Source: an uncultured Flavobacteriaceae bacterium (GTDB taxonomy: Bacteria; Bacteroidota; Bacteroidia; Flavobacteriales; Flavobacteriaceae). Taken from it: a DNA stretch of 64,000 nt. This document shows positions 1 through 7,276 of the stretch, in pieces. The notes beneath the pieces were generated by a model. The model saw only the letters and a program-made list of their open reading frames with translations, was not told the DNA's origin and made no database searches. The stretch covers positions 62,001 to 126,000 of the forward strand of contig CANLWB010000004.1 of NCBI GenBank assembly GCA_947494695.1, given 5' to 3'. A program made the translations under genes and the position numbers. The number at the start of each line of letters is the position of its first letter. The stretch's first letter is position 1.

Positions 1-1
1 T

Positions 2-415
2 CGGGCAGAACAGTCTGTTTGGAAAACCGGAAAGTACAGTGCCATTTTTATGGGTATCGTTTCCATTATATATTTGGTATTTGCACCACAGATAATCGCC
101 ATGTTTAATACGGCCCCAGATGTGGTTAAATACGGGAGCCTGTGTTTACGTGTTATTGCGGCTGGCTACATTTTTTATGGCTACGGTATGGTGGTGATAA
201 ACTCATTTAATGGAGCTGGAGATACGACAACACCAACATGGATAAATTTTGTATGTTTTTGGCTCTTACAATTGCCTTTTGCATATGTAATGGCCATTAT
301 ATTAGATTTTGGTCCGGCAGGTGTATTCTGGGCCATTACCCTGGCAGAGGTACTTATCGCTATTGTATCTATAATCTTGTTTAAGAAAGGACGTTGGAAA
401 TCGGTTAAAGTTTAA
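2..415 (+). CDS. MATE family efflux transporter, C-terminal part
   Basis: Inner-membrane cation-coupled exporter of the MATE family; only the last 137 or so residues are in the window, and the frame is open to the left edge. Three to four hydrophobic helices are visible, together with the sequence SFNGAGDTTTPTWIN, which matches the conserved segment in the second half of MATE proteins, and a basic tail (KKGRWKSVKV). The internal ATG at 50 is not the true start. The DUF1801 gene follows after 11 bases, so both may be co-transcribed. Substrate cannot be told from this fragment. Confidence 0.88.
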   Translation, partial: RAEQSVWKTGKYSAIFMGIVSIIYLVFAPQIIAMFNTAPDVVKYGSLCLRVIAAGYIFYGYGMVVINSFNGAGDTTTPTWINFVCFWLLQLPFAYVMAIILDFGPAGVFWAITLAEVLIAIVSIILFKKGRWKSVKV

Positions 416-426
416 CATATTACAAT

Positions 427-777
427 TTGGAGACAAAAGAAACAGATACCTATTATCTGAATATTAAGGAACCCAATAAAAGTTCGATGTTAGCTTTAAG
501 GGATATTATTTTAAATCAGGATAATGCCATAGTGGAGTTTTTAAAATTTAAGACACCTTGTTTTAGATATAACGGTAGGGTACTCTGCTATTTATGGATT
601 GATAAAGAAACTGGTCATCCCAGTATTTTAATGCAAGATGGCAAATATCTTAATCATCCCGATTTGGAAGAAACAAGTCATAAGCAAATCGGGATGATAA
701 GGGTGTATCCCTTGGAAGATTTACCTATAAAAACGATTGAGTCAATTTTAAATGCAGGAATAAAATTTCTTAAATAA
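427..777 (+). CDS. DUF1801 domain-containing protein (YdhG-like)
   Basis: Small soluble protein of 116 residues resembling the DUF1801 family: a short N-terminal helix, LRDIILNQDNAIVEFLKFKTPCFRY, then alternating strands and a C-terminal IKTIESILNAGIKF helix. The family has no firmly assigned biochemical role. The start is a TTG (TTG GAG ACA AAA); no ATG lies in frame before the conserved part. It sits 11 bases after the MATE gene and 7 bases before the VOC protein, so the three probably form one transcript. Confidence 0.72.
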   Translation: METKETDTYYLNIKEPNKSSMLALRDIILNQDNAIVEFLKFKTPCFRYNGRVLCYLWIDKETGHPSILMQDGKYLNHPDLEETSHKQIGMIRVYPLEDLPIKTIESILNAGIKFLK

Positions 778-784
778 TCATACT

Positions 785-1213
785 ATGGAACAGCGATTAA
801 CTATTGTAGGATTGGGAGTAGATGACTTAAACGTGTCTAACGATTTTTACGAAAATAAATTTGGTTGGAAAAAAATGGCATCCAGTACTGATGATATTTC
901 CTTTTTTCAACTAAATGGTCTTTTGCTATCCCTATATCCCAGGGAAAAACTGGCCGAAGATGCAGGTGTTAGTCATGTAGGAAGTGGGTTTAAGGGATTC
1001 TCTTTGGCATTTAATACAAGAACCAAAGAAGAAGTTGATGACCTTATAACGACCTTAGCGTCTAAAGGGGTGTCTATTGTAAAAAGGCCGGAAGATGTTT
1101 TTTGGGGCGGGTATAGTGGTTATATATCGGACCCCGATGGAAACCTTTGGGAAATCGCTTTTAATCCATATTTAAGTTTGGATGAAAAAGGTAATACCAT
1201 TGAGGACGCATAG
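785..1213 (+). CDS. VOC family protein (glyoxalase/dioxygenase superfamily)
   Basis: 142-residue vicinal-oxygen-chelate protein. The N-terminal half (LTIVGLGVDDLNVSNDFYE) and the C-terminal half, ending in GYISDPDGNLWEIAFNPY, are the two beta-alpha-beta modules of the fold; the Glu in NLWEIAF is at the usual C-terminal metal-ligand position. Members include glyoxalase I, extradiol dioxygenases and antibiotic-binding proteins, so the substrate cannot be named. ATG start, 7 bases after DUF1801, last gene of the short run that begins with the MATE exporter. Confidence 0.85.
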   Translation: MEQRLTIVGLGVDDLNVSNDFYENKFGWKKMASSTDDISFFQLNGLLLSLYPREKLAEDAGVSHVGSGFKGFSLAFNTRTKEEVDDLITTLASKGVSIVKRPEDVFWGGYSGYISDPDGNLWEIAFNPYLSLDEKGNTIEDA

Positions 1214-1321
1214 TCTGATATGATGAGAATCCTGAGCGGATAAAGTTATTGAGACCATGTTTTTCGATTTTATTCCGATTTTTGAACAGGGTTTAAGATT
1301 TTTTAATTAAAAACAGACGTC

Positions 1322-2200
1322 ATAAAAAAGAAATTAAAACTTCATTCAAATAACAAACATAAATCCGGATACGATCTAAAACGTTTATGCGATTCGTATC
1401 CGGACTTAATGGCATTCGTATTCGAAAATGATCATGGGATTAAAACCATAGATTTTTCAAACCCCAAAGGCGTAAAGGCTTTAAATACGGCACTATTGGT
1501 TACGCACTATGGTATTAAATTTTGGGAGTTTCCAGATGCTAATTTATGCCCACCAATACCGGGCAGAGTAGATTATATACATCATTTAGCCGATTTATTA
1601 AAAATATCTGATGTTCATAAGGAGGTAACCATTTTAGATGTGGGAACCGGAGCCACCTGTATTTATCCTATTTTAGGCCATGCCGAATACAACTGGAAGT
1701 TTATAGGAACCGATATCGATAAGAAATCGCTACAGCATGCACAGGAAATTGTTTCGAAAAACACACTTGATCATGGCATTACATTAAGACATCAAGAAAA
1801 CCCATTGCATATTTTTAATGGGGTTATAAAGCCTTCAGATAGGTTTACCGCGACACTATGTAATCCGCCATTTTATAAATCGGAAGTCGAGGCCATTGCA
1901 GCCACTACACGTAAATTAAAAGGCTTAAATAAAAATGAAGCCGGGGTGGTTCGGAATTTTTCCGGAACGCATAATGAACTTTGGTATAAAGGCGGGGAAA
2001 AGGCCTTTATTCATAATTATTTATATGAAAGTGCTCAGTTTAAAGATCAATGCCAGTGGTTTACAACCCTGGTTTCGAAAAAAGACCTGGTACGTGGTAT
2101 TAAAGTGTCTTTAAAAAAGCTTGGAGCTACCGAGATTAAAGTTGTTAACATGGGACAGGGGAATAAAATATCGCGTATCGTAGCGTGGACATTTTTATGA
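1322..2200 (+). CDS. rlmF: 23S rRNA (adenine(1618)-N(6))-methyltransferase RlmF, no canonical start
   Basis: SAM-dependent methyltransferase that modifies A1618 of 23S rRNA. Seen: the family block CPPIPGRVDYIHHLADLL, the SAM-binding stretch ILDVGTGATCIYPILG, and the catalytic CNPPFYKS (NPPF). The family N-terminus (HxxNKHxxxYDL, as in the E. coli enzyme) is encoded in frame from about 1343 (HSNNKHKSGYDLKRL), well before the first ATG at 1409. The frame opens after a TAA at 1304 and contains no ATG, GTG or TTG before that block. I placed the start at the only near-cognate codon, ATA at 1322, as a guess. An ATG start at 1409 would drop about 22 conserved residues. A perfect 11-base inverted repeat (1364-1374 with 1394-1404) lies in the same stretch. 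Confidence 0.85.
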   Translation: MKKKLKLHSNNKHKSGYDLKRLCDSYPDLMAFVFENDHGIKTIDFSNPKGVKALNTALLVTHYGIKFWEFPDANLCPPIPGRVDYIHHLADLLKISDVHKEVTILDVGTGATCIYPILGHAEYNWKFIGTDIDKKSLQHAQEIVSKNTLDHGITLRHQENPLHIFNGVIKPSDRFTATLCNPPFYKSEVEAIAATTRKLKGLNKNEAGVVRNFSGTHNELWYKGGEKAFIHNYLYESAQFKDQCQWFTTLVSKKDLVRGIKVSLKKLGATEIKVVNMGQGNKISRIVAWTFL

Positions 2201-2455
2201 GAGGCTTTTTCATTTTTTTAATTTTGAGAGTGTGGCGCAATGATTAGCAAAGTATAGATAAGGCAATCGTTTTGTATGCGTATAATTTTTTAATAAAGTT
2301 AGCAATATTTTTTTATTTCAAATAATTTTAAATGTAATTGGGGACTACCATAAAATTAAAGAAAGCCTCCCATTTTGCAGCTAATTTTTTTAAATGCTAT
2401 TTTTTCGTGTCATATAGTCCTTACTATTAAATGAATATTAACTTTGAAAAACGGG

Positions 2456-2815
2456 CTAGTGTTTTTCATAGGAGCCATTTTTAGACAACGTTATTTTTCT
2501 TAATATTAAGGTGTCCAGTTCATCATTCATAAATAATAATTTATTACCATCATATCTTAACAAGGTTGTTTTTATGGTGTCACTTTTATATAGGTTTTTA
2601 GTAAAGATTAAATCAGAAGAAAAATTAGGATTCTTTTTCAATTTGAAATACCCTAGTCTGTCTGTATAAGTATAAAAATTATTTTCACTAAATTCCCGAA
2701 CCTTTACATTTTGAATAGGTTTATTATTTTTATCAAAAACATAACCGTGATAAAATTCTATTTTAGATTCACAAGAGGAAAATATAATAGAAATTATTAA
2801 AAGATATTTTTTCAT
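2456..2815 (-). CDS. Small lipoprotein, candidate immunity protein of a type VI effector
   Basis: About 119 residues; I chose the start at 2815 (MKKYLLIIS) because it gives a lipoprotein signal peptide with Cys after IIFSS, rather than the upstream ATG at 2839. After the lipid cysteine, HGYVFDKNNKPIQNVKVRE and TYTDRLGYFKLK resemble a carboxypeptidase regulatory-like (beta-sandwich) domain, common in Bacteroidota surface proteins. Its ATG overlaps the stop of the upstream metallopeptidase-type gene (ATGA), so the two are translationally coupled. Being envelope-anchored and immediately downstream of a presumed type VI effector, it may be the matching immunity protein. That role is inferred from position only. 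Confidence 0.6.
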   Translation of the reverse strand: MKKYLLIISIIFSSCESKIEFYHGYVFDKNNKPIQNVKVREFSENNFYTYTDRLGYFKLKKNPNFSSDLIFTKNLYKSDTIKTTLLRYDGNKLLFMNDELDTLILRKITLSKNGSYEKH

Positions 2816-3979
2816 TTTAATTCCATTTTTGTTAGCCAAATCAATCCTAAAACATCTTTTTCATTAGCAACTATTCTATTATAGAAAGAACTATAAAAAT
2901 AGCCATTATAATACTTCATTAAATCAATTTCACCACTTTTTGGATAGTTTTCTCCTGTGAAGTCCTCCATATAGTCGATATATAAATTTTCCTCAATAAA
3001 GGACTCTTTATTAACTGGTTTAACATCTTGAGGTAATAAGTATGAACTACCTTTGTGTTGTTTAGAGTAGATATGTCCTCCAAATGCTTTTAATATTTCA
3101 TGTCCAATTTCATGAGCAGAAGTTTCTTCAAATCCACTCGTTGCATCTGAATCATCTTGGAAAAACCAATTTTTATATTTTAGAAAACCTGTTTTGTAAT
3201 ATAATTTTCTGGACGCTTCCCAATTATGAGATCTAGTATAAAAACGATTTATACTGTTTGTAAAATAAACCAATTCAGGAGCCTTCATACCATTTTCGTT
3301 TTGAACGGATGTTACTATTATTTCCCAGTTTTTATCGTTGATAATTGTCCCTTCCGTATTAGTATATCTTCTGCTCCAATAAGTATTTATTCCATCTAAG
3401 GCCATTTGTACTAATTCTTTGTATGTTTTTGAGCGTTTTCTTAAAGGAGTTCCATATTTTTTTATTTCTTTTTCAGGTATTTCATCCCAAGGGCAAATTC
3501 TTATAATTGGAGCATTTCTCGATTTCCCAAGTTCTTTACAATCTTTTTCCGTTCCAACCTCACCGCCATCAGTTAAATTAACCCGAAGTTCAATATCAAT
3601 TCTAGATGTTAATTTATCAATCTTAACATCAACCCATTTTACTTCATCATATGTTGCTCTAAAGTTAGTTGAACTTCTTTCTATATTACCTTGCGAATCT
3701 TTTGCAGTTATATATAGATTAAGATTTTTGGCATTTATAAACCTAGCTGTATCTAATATTCCATCATTATCGAAACCATCCCATTTCCATATGTGTTCGC
3801 CTTGAGATATTTTATCTCGTTCTGTTATTTTCTCTTCATACCAAACACTACTACCATCTCGTATTTGTAAAAGTTAATTCATTGGCATCATCATCTTCGA
3901 TTTCATAAGTAAATTGAAAATAATCGCGTTCTTTTTCACCATTAAAACTAGGTATTCCTAAAGGTATAAAATGAGGCAT
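2812..3979 (-). pseudogene. Type VI-associated metallopeptidase-type effector, frameshifted
   Basis: Starts ATG CCT CAT TTT at 3979, one base after the Hcp stop. The first frame reads MPHFIPLGIPSFNGEKERDY and runs to a TAG at 3851-3853; the second frame is open from 3873 to the stop at 2812. Removing one base from the A4 run at 3869-3872 joins them into a single 388-residue protein passing through NELTLQIRDGSSVWYEEK. The N-terminal part (EHIWKWDGFDNDGILDTARF) looks like a beta-rich adaptor or FlgD/Ig-like region. The C-terminal half carries SAHEIGHEILKAFGG, a zinc-peptidase HExxH (H98, E99 and H102 counted from the internal Met at 3405). Without the frameshift this would be an Hcp-delivered peptidase toxin. 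It could be a real mutation, a sequencing error or recoding. Confidence 0.65.
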
Positions 3980-3980
3980 T

Positions 3981-4448
3981 TTAAGACATTTTGGTTTTAA
4001 TTTTAAGTTGTTTTTTTTCTTCAACTACTGTTTGAGTTTCTAGTTGCGGAAACGTCGTTCTCCAATAGGCAGAATATTCGGCAGTAGAATTAGAGTCTTT
4101 CATCCCTGCAGCACTAATGCGAAGTGTTTCACTCATTGGCAGATTTCCTGTAGAAGTGAAATGATTGTCCCATTGTAAAAGGTGACAATCATAGAAATAC
4201 AATTTACGAGTTTTACCCCCCATAACCACGGGATAGATATGCAATTCTAATTGCTTTGTTTGATTGGAATTAAAAGCCCAATCCGCCAGGTTTAAATCTC
4301 TTATGGTTTCAATCTCTAATTGTAAACCAACAAATACTGATTTTTTAGTAGGTCTGTTATTCGTGTCTGTCCCTTGGTTGAAGCCAAAACTAAAAGAGAG
4401 CACATTCATTTGATGTTCGTCTATGAGTATCTTTGCTTTTACGCTCAT
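3981..4448 (-). CDS. tssD: Type VI secretion system tube protein TssD (Hcp), Bacteroidota type
   Basis: 155 residues; the pattern MSVKAKILIDEHQMNVLSFSFGFNQGTDTNNRPT, with a mid-protein LELHIYPVVMGGKTRKLYFYDCHLL, matches the Hcp/TssD family of the Bacteroidota type VI system (T6SS subtype iii). Hcp forms hexameric rings that stack into the secretion tube and may carry effectors in their lumen. No other tss gene is in the window, so this copy is probably an orphan that serves the effector gene 1 base downstream. The C-terminal tail (VVEEKKQLKIKTKMS) is slightly longer than in most family members. Confidence 0.85.
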   Translation of the reverse strand: MSVKAKILIDEHQMNVLSFSFGFNQGTDTNNRPTKKSVFVGLQLEIETIRDLNLADWAFNSNQTKQLELHIYPVVMGGKTRKLYFYDCHLLQWDNHFTSTGNLPMSETLRISAAGMKDSNSTAEYSAYWRTTFPQLETQTVVEEKKQLKIKTKMS

Positions 4449-5103
4449 TATTTTCGATTAAGTGAATGCCTTACCGCAAGCGGTTCGTATATGATTTGTT
4501 GCGTGAAAATCCGTAGGGATGTTCAAATTTACACACGAAGATAGGAAAAGCGCTATGATTTTCCGACAGAAAAATTAGAAGGATGTATTTTGTTTCATGT
4601 AGTTTCTTTTTGATATTTGTCCAGACAAGACGTGCTTACGATAGTGCGATGAGGAAATCGCAACACAGGTTTAAAAAAGCTATAGAAAGACATGAAGGAG
4701 CAAGTCCAGAGATCAATCCAGGCATTTTAGATTTGCCAGGAAAAAATTTGAAATTTAAGGCGAAAAATGCAGCCTTGGCCTTAGCTAAGTCGAGGCTTTT
4801 CAACGAAAAAATTCATTTTTTTTCGGTGAAAATTGATGTTATTTAATATTGCCTTAGCTATAAAAAGAAGTATATGGCTTTACGTCGCATAAAAAAACCT
4901 CAATAACTCGAAATGATATCAAATTATTGAGGTGATACACATATGCAATGGTAAGTTTATGGAGCCTGCTCTTGCTGTTATAAGCATCGATGTTAAACCT
5001 TACCGGTTATCAAAAACTTTAAGAAGGCAGTAATACTAATAAAGCTGACAAGTCTCTGTTCAAATTTTCTTTTTGTATGTAACAGATTAATTTATAAATT
5101 ATA
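4449..5103. other. 655-base gene-poor stretch upstream of hcp
   Basis: Holds no gene I can defend. On its left (4470-4572) is a stretch with CCGCAAGCGGTTCGTATATG and, further on, ACACACGAAGATAGGAAAAG; it has the look of reiterated intergenic sequence I associate with flavobacterial genomes, but this cannot be checked here. A plus-strand reading frame at 4583-4846 has no recognisable domain. A terminator-like hairpin lies at 4891-4933. The promoter of hcp should be near 4449-4520, but I see no clean TAnnTTTG. Confidence 0.5.
4891..4933 (-). terminator. Probable intrinsic terminator of the DUF1080 gene
   Basis: ACCTCAATAA (4897-4906) pairs with TTATTGAGGT (4924-4933). Read on the minus strand, the stem is followed by a run of seven U (4891-4897). 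It lies about 170 bases after the stop of the minus-strand gene at 5104. Confidence 0.65.
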
Positions 5104-6003
5104 TTAGAAAAGCGCTTTTTGTTTTTGAGTAAGCGAATCTATTTTTCGTATTCTTATGTCTTTAAAGAATATTTCTGCCGCCTCACTCTGGAGTTGAATT
5201 TTACCTTTTGTTAAGGGAACATCCTTACCGTTTTCATCAATATATCTTGAGTTTTTTAGAATCATTACCACTTCACCATTAACAACATGTAGACTTTTAC
5301 CCTCGAAACAATACAAATCGAGCGTATTCCATTCATCATGAGGTTTTTCATAGTTGCCGCTTCGTAAACAGTAGTTTCTATATGGGCTATTCATACTTAT
5401 AGGGATGTAATCTTGAGACTCATGTGCCAACGGGTCTAAAACAGACTCGGGCTTATAGGCTCTAATATCTATAGCAGAGTTCGCTTGGCTCCAGAAGTCG
5501 CCCGTATGCCCTTCCATGATTTGAAATTCCTGAGAGAGCATCCACGATCTCCAGTATTCAACAGCCATAGGCCCCACAGAGTGATATAAAATACCAGAAT
5601 CTTTGAGTAAATGTTTTCTATACGCCCAGGTTTTATCACCCCACTTATATTTTAGTTGGAAGTGGTAGTTGTCATATTCTGCTTTGGTAATTAAACATCC
5701 ATAATATTCACCCGTATTTCTAATGATGGTTTCATCAGTTTCCTGGAATGTTGTAAAAACATCATACCCGGCTTTATTTAACCCAATGGGAGGAATAAGC
5801 TCTCCCTGCTCATTTTTGGGAGGTGTGCCATCGTATCCAGGTTGATGCTTATAGCTTAAATAGGTATCCCATTTAGTTAAGCTGCTGTCAATGAGTTCTT
5901 CCCAATTATGGGCCTCAAGTTTTTCAGAATTTTGGTTGTTCTTCATTTGAGAACAAGACATAGCAAGTAAAAGAATACAAAGCGTTAATTTGTTAAAGGT
6001 CAT
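5104..6003 (-). CDS. DUF1080 (3-keto-disaccharide hydrolase-like) lipoprotein
   Basis: 299 residues with a lipoprotein signal (LLLAMSCSQ, Cys17). The body is the DUF1080 concanavalin-like jelly roll: NTGEYYGCLITKAEYDNYHFQLKYKWG, DSGILYHSVGP, QEFQIMEGHTGDFW, EWNTLDLYCFEG, and the terminal IQLQSEAAEIFFKDIRIR. Family members act on sugars in the periplasm or at the cell surface; some cleave 3-keto-glycosides produced by oxidoreductases. No such oxidoreductase is nearby, so the substrate is unknown. It appears to be a single-gene transcript ending at the hairpin at 4891-4933. Confidence 0.88.
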   Translation of the reverse strand: MTFNKLTLCILLLAMSCSQMKNNQNSEKLEAHNWEELIDSSLTKWDTYLSYKHQPGYDGTPPKNEQGELIPPIGLNKAGYDVFTTFQETDETIIRNTGEYYGCLITKAEYDNYHFQLKYKWGDKTWAYRKHLLKDSGILYHSVGPMAVEYWRSWMLSQEFQIMEGHTGDFWSQANSAIDIRAYKPESVLDPLAHESQDYIPISMNSPYRNYCLRSGNYEKPHDEWNTLDLYCFEGKSLHVVNGEVVMILKNSRYIDENGKDVPLTKGKIQLQSEAAEIFFKDIRIRKIDSLTQKQKALF

Positions 6004-6574
6004 TTATTTTTCAAATTAGTGTTATTTAATGAAGTTAGGAATTTACAAAAATTAGCAGCTTTAAGGCACGATACTCCGCTAAAAAATTAATTGTTCGGTT
6101 TTTGTTCAGTCGCTTTTTAGTGGGTTTTCGGTCTTTTTTCATAAGTTTCGGCTATTATGATAAGAACTGGGTATTTTTAGATATTCTGATTTTGAAAGAC
6201 TTACACTTCTAAAGTGATTTTTAAATCATTTCGTTGTTCATGAATTATAAGCCATCTTGGAGGGTTCTAAAAATGGCAGTTTGAAAAGACTCTAAATACG
6301 ATTCGGTTTATTTCGAATGGATATATATAAACGATTATTATCAAGTTCTCTTAAATTGTTGAGGGTAGACTCTAAGAGTGTAGTGTTTTGTTAAATGGAA
6401 ATACATCCAAAGGGATTTATGGTTTCAATAACCCGAAACGTTTAAATGACGTTTAGCTATGAAACTCAATATAGCAAAGGCTTTTAGAGTGTCATGATGA
6501 GGCTGTCTCAAAAGTAAATGACATGGTCATTTAAAATAACACTTTTGAAGCAGCCTTATCTTTAATAGTAAGTA
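6004..6574. other. 571-base intergenic stretch
   Basis: No reading frame here resembles a protein. It must hold the promoter of the DUF1080 gene (near 6004-6080) and the 3-prime end of the DUF2490 transcript. The only clear structure is the nested inverted repeat at 6500-6556. Confidence 0.5.
6500..6556 (-). terminator. Nested inverted repeat after the DUF2490 gene
   Basis: AGGCTGTCTCAAAAGT (6500-6515) pairs with ACTTTTGAAGCAGCCT (6541-6556), 14 of 16 positions. Inside it AAATGAC/GTCATTT flank ATG, giving a two-tier stem. It starts 18 bases after the stop at 6575. No long U run follows on the minus strand, so it may be an RNA-stabilising 3-prime structure rather than a classical terminator. 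Confidence 0.45.
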
Positions 6575-7255
6575 TTATTGGGACGTTTTCTTTCTAAAAT
6601 CCGTTTTATAATACAAACCAGCTTGCAATCTGTGAAGTCCGTCACCCTTTATATATCTATGCATATAGCCCAATTGCAGATTACAAGATTTAGACAGGTT
6701 GATTCCTAAGGCTCCGTAAAGTCTGTTTTCTGAAAAGAAATCGTCTTCTATATGGGCCATAACTTCATTATGTGCACGTATAAATAACATGTTGTTGAGT
6801 TTAATTTTAGTGCCCAAACGATACCTTAACCGATGCTTTACAGAGTTGCCTTTTCTTAGGTTAAATAATCGATGCTCGATTCTTAGTCGATGTCCAATAG
6901 GGAGATTATTTAATTTGTGTTTAAAGGCCAATTGTTCTGAAATTCTATTTTCAAATATATGCATGCCTTCAATATCCTGAATACTTCTATCGATATCCAA
7001 AAAACTATAGGCCACTGTAGCCTTGAGCTTATTATTAATATGATAACTTAAACCGCCCTGTAGAATAACCAGGTTAAAGTTGGTTGCGGGTTCGTACAAC
7101 CAGGTTTGAGCGCAGGTATGAATACTTAATTTGTTAGATAGTCTATGACTTCCAAAAAGCGTGTACCAGGCGCCTAATTTGTCTTTTGGTACCGTTTGAG
7201 AATAGCCCAGAGAAATGGTAAGTAAAAAAACTAAAGGTGCTATATAGTGTTTCAT
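6575..7255 (-). CDS. DUF2490 domain-containing protein (outer-membrane beta-barrel type)
   Basis: 226 residues with a cleavable signal peptide (MKHYIAPLVFLLTISLGYSQ). The mature part shows alternating amphipathic strands with motifs typical of DUF2490: LGAWYTLFGSHRLSNKLS, RISEQLAFKHKL, HRLRIEHRLFN, KHRLRYRLGTKI, and the closing NLQLGYMHRY and QAGLYYKT. The family is predicted to form a small outer-membrane barrel of unknown function. It lies 21 bases downstream of the SLC13 transporter gene on the same strand, so the two are likely one operon and may share a transport role. Confidence 0.85.
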   Translation of the reverse strand: MKHYIAPLVFLLTISLGYSQTVPKDKLGAWYTLFGSHRLSNKLSIHTCAQTWLYEPATNFNLVILQGGLSYHINNKLKATVAYSFLDIDRSIQDIEGMHIFENRISEQLAFKHKLNNLPIGHRLRIEHRLFNLRKGNSVKHRLRYRLGTKIKLNNMLFIRAHNEVMAHIEDDFFSENRLYGALGINLSKSCNLQLGYMHRYIKGDGLHRLQAGLYYKTDFRKKTSQ

Positions 7256-7276
7256 AAGTCAAATTGAACAAGGGGT

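Noticed and set aside
3419-3805. Plus-strand frame of 128 residues
   Set aside because: It is antisense to the effector gene, whose minus-strand frame is open through the whole region once the one-base shift is allowed.
4583-4846. Plus-strand 87-residue frame
   Set aside because: No domain, no clear ribosome site, unusual residue make-up (QTRRAYDSAMRKSQHRFKK), and a neighbourhood of other repeated sequence. Not supported as a gene.
6064-6080. GGCACGATACTCCGC as a sigma-54 promoter
   Set aside because: The GG-to-GC gap is 11, not 10, and no gene follows in that orientation.
6500-6556. Inverted repeat as an insertion sequence end
   Set aside because: Both arms lie together with a short spacer and no transposase; it is a 3-prime hairpin.
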